From NCBI GenBank assembly GCA_021234155.1, contig JAJEKV010000046.1, positions 884,280 through 948,279 of the forward strand: a DNA stretch of 64,000 bases. Reading direction: 5' to 3'. Shown in pieces: positions 61,590-64,000 of the stretch. Numbering within the stretch: the first letter of the stretch is position 1; each line of letters starts with the position of its first letter. This DNA comes from Isoetes taiwanensis. Lineage: Eukaryota > Streptophyta > Lycopodiopsida > Isoetales > Isoetaceae. A model generated the notes under the pieces. It saw only the letters and a program-made list of their open reading frames with translations. It ran no database searches and was not told the DNA's origin. The position numbers and the translations under genes are program-made.

Positions 61590-62899
61590 TCGCGGCAATT
61601 CGCGGCGCCTCCATCTACTGTCTCAATCAGGAATCTGTGGGACCCGTGCGAATTGATGCAATAGCTACAAGCTTGTTCCTGGACAATGAAGCAAGCAAAT
61701 AAGCTTGGGGCCCCGGTGCCAAGGTGGGATTTATATGTGCATGATAATGACCCGTTTTCACTTGGGCCAAAGTAATCGCATCCCATATCTTTTGAGAAAA
61801 ACCGACCATTGAGATATTGTTGAAAAAAGCTCGGGATCGAGCTGGCAAGCATCGAGGCGGTGCTCTGGTTGCCAGCCCAGCGGGCAAACCATGTAGTGCA
61901 ATGCTCTTTCCAACATCGCGTTTCAAACGAGGAGATTCAGCCATGGTAAGTGCAAGAACGGGATACCTAACATCATCCATGTGGTGCACCTTGCGGATAT
62001 AGTGGAGATGGCTTCATGGCGGGGAATGTTGAAGAGGCCAAAACCTGGCTCTTGTAAAGAATAGCATAGGGCACCGTTGTTTTAACTCGAGGTCATGAGA
62101 GTGAGAAAAGGACTTTTGCAGAAGCAAAAGCTCTCCCAAGCACTAGCACTAATGGCGGCCCCACACTTGAACCATACAAGAAAAACAGCTCTACCAAAGC
62201 CCCAAACAAGTGGGCTTTTTCGTGGCCAATCATGAATTTACGCGAAAACAATTGTTTTGCATTGCATAGAGTGCTCTCCATCCAGCTGACACCCGCTTGG
62301 TAATATTAATTGTTCCCCAAAGTTTGTTCTTCTGAAATTATACACCAAGATACTTGTAGCTATCTACAACTTCAACTTCGCATTGCTATCATAGTGCATA
62401 GGGGAACATTGTGGACGAAGATTGAACTACCAAAAGCTTGGTCTTTTGGAGATTAACATGCAAACTGTGTTCTCACAAAACCGTCGCAGAGCATGTAAAT
62501 GTTGCTGCATACCAGCATTGGTATGTGCGGAAGTGAAACATCATCAAAGATACATAAGTTGCCTAATGATATAGTGTGCCAAATGTGGACCTCCGCGCCA
62601 TGATTATCAAGCCATTCTTCCAATTGATCAATGTACAAGCCAAAGAGTGTAGGAGATAAAGGGCAACCCTGACGAACTCCAATATTGCTAGTGATTTGAG
62701 TACCTAATGCTGGAAATTTAGCAAAAACCCTTTCATAGAGCCGATAAACTGCATTTTGAAGATCTTGTGGAACCCCAAGTGCCTGCAAGTGCTGCCAAAG
62801 AAGCTCACGTGGTACTGTATCAAAAGCAGAAGTAAAATCCACAAAGCATATATAGAGGTCTTGTTTCAGACTTCGACTATGTTCAATAAGCATGCGCAA
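61590..62899 (-). pseudogene. LINE remnant with reverse transcriptase core
   Basis: The minus-strand frame 62,899-62,453 encodes non-LTR RT: IEHSRSLKQDLYICFVDFTS, then AFDTVPRELLWQHLQALGVP, then GVRQGCPLSPTLFGLYIDQL, with the catalytic box changed from YADD to IFDD (both Asp kept). Downstream broken frames give SYKYLGV (about 62,360) and the C-terminal IWDAITLAQVKTGHYHAHIN (61,989-61,627), shared with the LINE at 48.7-50.5 kb. The upstream ORF2 part (endonuclease, NYR region) is missing because the copy ends next to the LRR pseudogene. Confidence 0.88.
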
Positions 62900-62989
62900 T
62901 AAATAACTTCTATATTCTGGAAAACAATGTAAACATTTTTAAGTCATTAATCAAGTTAAACTAAGTAAGGAATGGAAACCTGCAAAGAC

Positions 62990-64000
62990 AGGATTTCTAA
63001 GATTAGAGTTACTGCAAGCTCAATCCACGCCACATTGTGGCCCATGCCTTTACTGATTTCCATAAATTTCTCATTGAGACAAAAGGACATGATTGTCCAT
63101 CCTGAACAGGGTGGGAAGGGATGAACTCATAGTCCCGGATTGCCTTTGAAGCTAGATGCCCCTATGTAATTGAAGGCTGGTCCTTGTGGGGTCTTCCCAC
63201 TAAGATTATTGTTTGACACATTGAACCCTTTCCAAATTGTATCTCTAAATGCCAGTGCTTTTGGAATATGGTCTGATAATTGTTGTTGGACATGTTAATA
63301 GAATTTATCATATATGCAAGACCGGAAGGAATGCCACCACTCAGCAAATTGTTGTGCAGTATAAGTTGTCCAAGCCTGGTAGTATTCACAAACTCCACAT
63401 ACTAATACCCCACAATTGCAATGCAGCAAGCCATATTGGAATTTGACCTCTTCGCGCAGTGACTAAGCGTTAGATTCCCTAACTTTGGAACTGTGGCAAG
63501 GCCATGTATCTTCTGAAAGTTGAGCTCATTATTTTCCAAATTCAGCTGTGACAAAACAAGGAAGTTGCCCATATGATCTGGTAACCCTGTGATCTTGTTG
63601 TTATTCATCATAACATCCACTAGAGAAAAGGGATATTGTTGTTGTTCATCATAACATCCACCAGAGAAAAGGGAAGAACTCCATCCTTAATATTCCCTTG
63701 TAGCTTGTTGGTGGAAATGACTAGACTTTGAAGCCTTGCAAGGCTCCCAAGCCCTTGCAATTGATAGTAATATCTAATCATGTTAAACTATTCTGACTCA
63801 AACCTAAATATCCAATGCTAGAAGGGAATGTGTTTGGATATCTTCAATAGGCCCGTAGTTGGGAAAGTAAAGCGAGTAAAGAGATGGAAGTGTTACAACC
63901 CTGCAATGCTGCAAAATTGATTTTATTATTGCCAAGTGAAAGAGTGGATAAGCTAGTGAAGTGGCTCATGTTGGATGGCAGAGCAATAATTTGGTTCCCA
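62990..64000 (-). pseudogene. LRR receptor-like protein pseudogene, runs off the right edge
   Basis: From the right edge on the minus strand: ALPSNMSHFTSLSTLSLGNN, LGSLARLQSLVISTNKLQGN, MGNFLVLSQLNLENNELNFQ and LGQLILHNNLLSGGIPSGLA, all plant-type extracellular LRRs. Stop codons (for example near 63,836 and 63,785), frameshifts and a local 41-bp duplication (63,610-63,690) break it. After the last LRR come weak matches to a C-terminal extracellular tail and a possible membrane helix (WIELAVTLILEILSLQVSI, about 63,050-62,990). No kinase is seen, so a receptor-like protein rather than a kinase is likely. The N-terminus lies outside the window. Confidence 0.82.

Overview
The window looks like nuclear DNA of a land plant with a large, repeat-rich genome. 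The evidence is remnants of PPR and LRR receptor-like genes, Ty3/gypsy elements (one with a chromodomain), a LARD-like element with 1.6 kb LTRs, LINE reverse transcriptase remnants, hAT-like and MULE-like non-autonomous DNA elements, and small TATA-driven genes for secreted proteins. The LINE sequences remind me of those in seed-free vascular plants such as ferns, but this is an impression with low confidence. There are no bacterial operons, rRNA genes or CRISPR arrays.

Layout. 1-11.4 kb: one possible partial exon at the left edge, then mostly non-coding DNA with many two-copy tandem duplications, a GC-rich 103-nt hairpin, a LINE fragment, and a duplicated minisatellite built on GAATCTT-like words. 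11.87-24.80 kb: one very large non-coding LTR element, bounded by a single CAAAC target duplication. It contains two full LTRs, a hairpin junction, an inverted copy of its own 3' part, and a terminal LTR fragment. 26-31 kb: tRNA-like and stem-loop-rich repeats. One is split by a 917-bp insertion with a 9-bp target duplication, followed by a 1,334-bp hAT-type element with an 8-bp duplication. 33-36.4 kb: the only part that looks like intact host genes, two adjacent minus-strand genes for secreted proteins, each with a TATA box. 39.7-41.2 kb: an array of short fold-back units. 41.7-48.15 kb: a decayed chromovirus-like Ty3/gypsy element with both LTRs, a 5-bp target duplication, gag, protease, RT, RNase H, integrase and chromodomain traces. 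48.7-50.5 kb: LINE remnant. 52.3-52.8 and 63.0-64.0 kb: two related LRR receptor-like pseudogene pieces. 53.45-56.05 kb: a second Ty3/gypsy element with 0.16 kb LTRs that lost most of pol. 60.8-62.9 kb: a PPR fragment and another LINE.

How it fits together: nearly everything is transposon-derived and decayed. The items most worth following are (i) the 12.9 kb LTR insertion with its internal inverted duplication, (ii) the stem-loop repeat cassette with compensating base changes, (iii) the secreted-peptide precursor with a duplicated HQDHPV motif, (iv) the hexanucleotide repeat that forms the start codon and signal-peptide start of the neighbouring gene, and (v) the RT-to-PBS junction in the short Ty3/gypsy derivative. 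Differences between paired LTRs are clustered small indels, so part of the apparent decay could be assembly consensus error.
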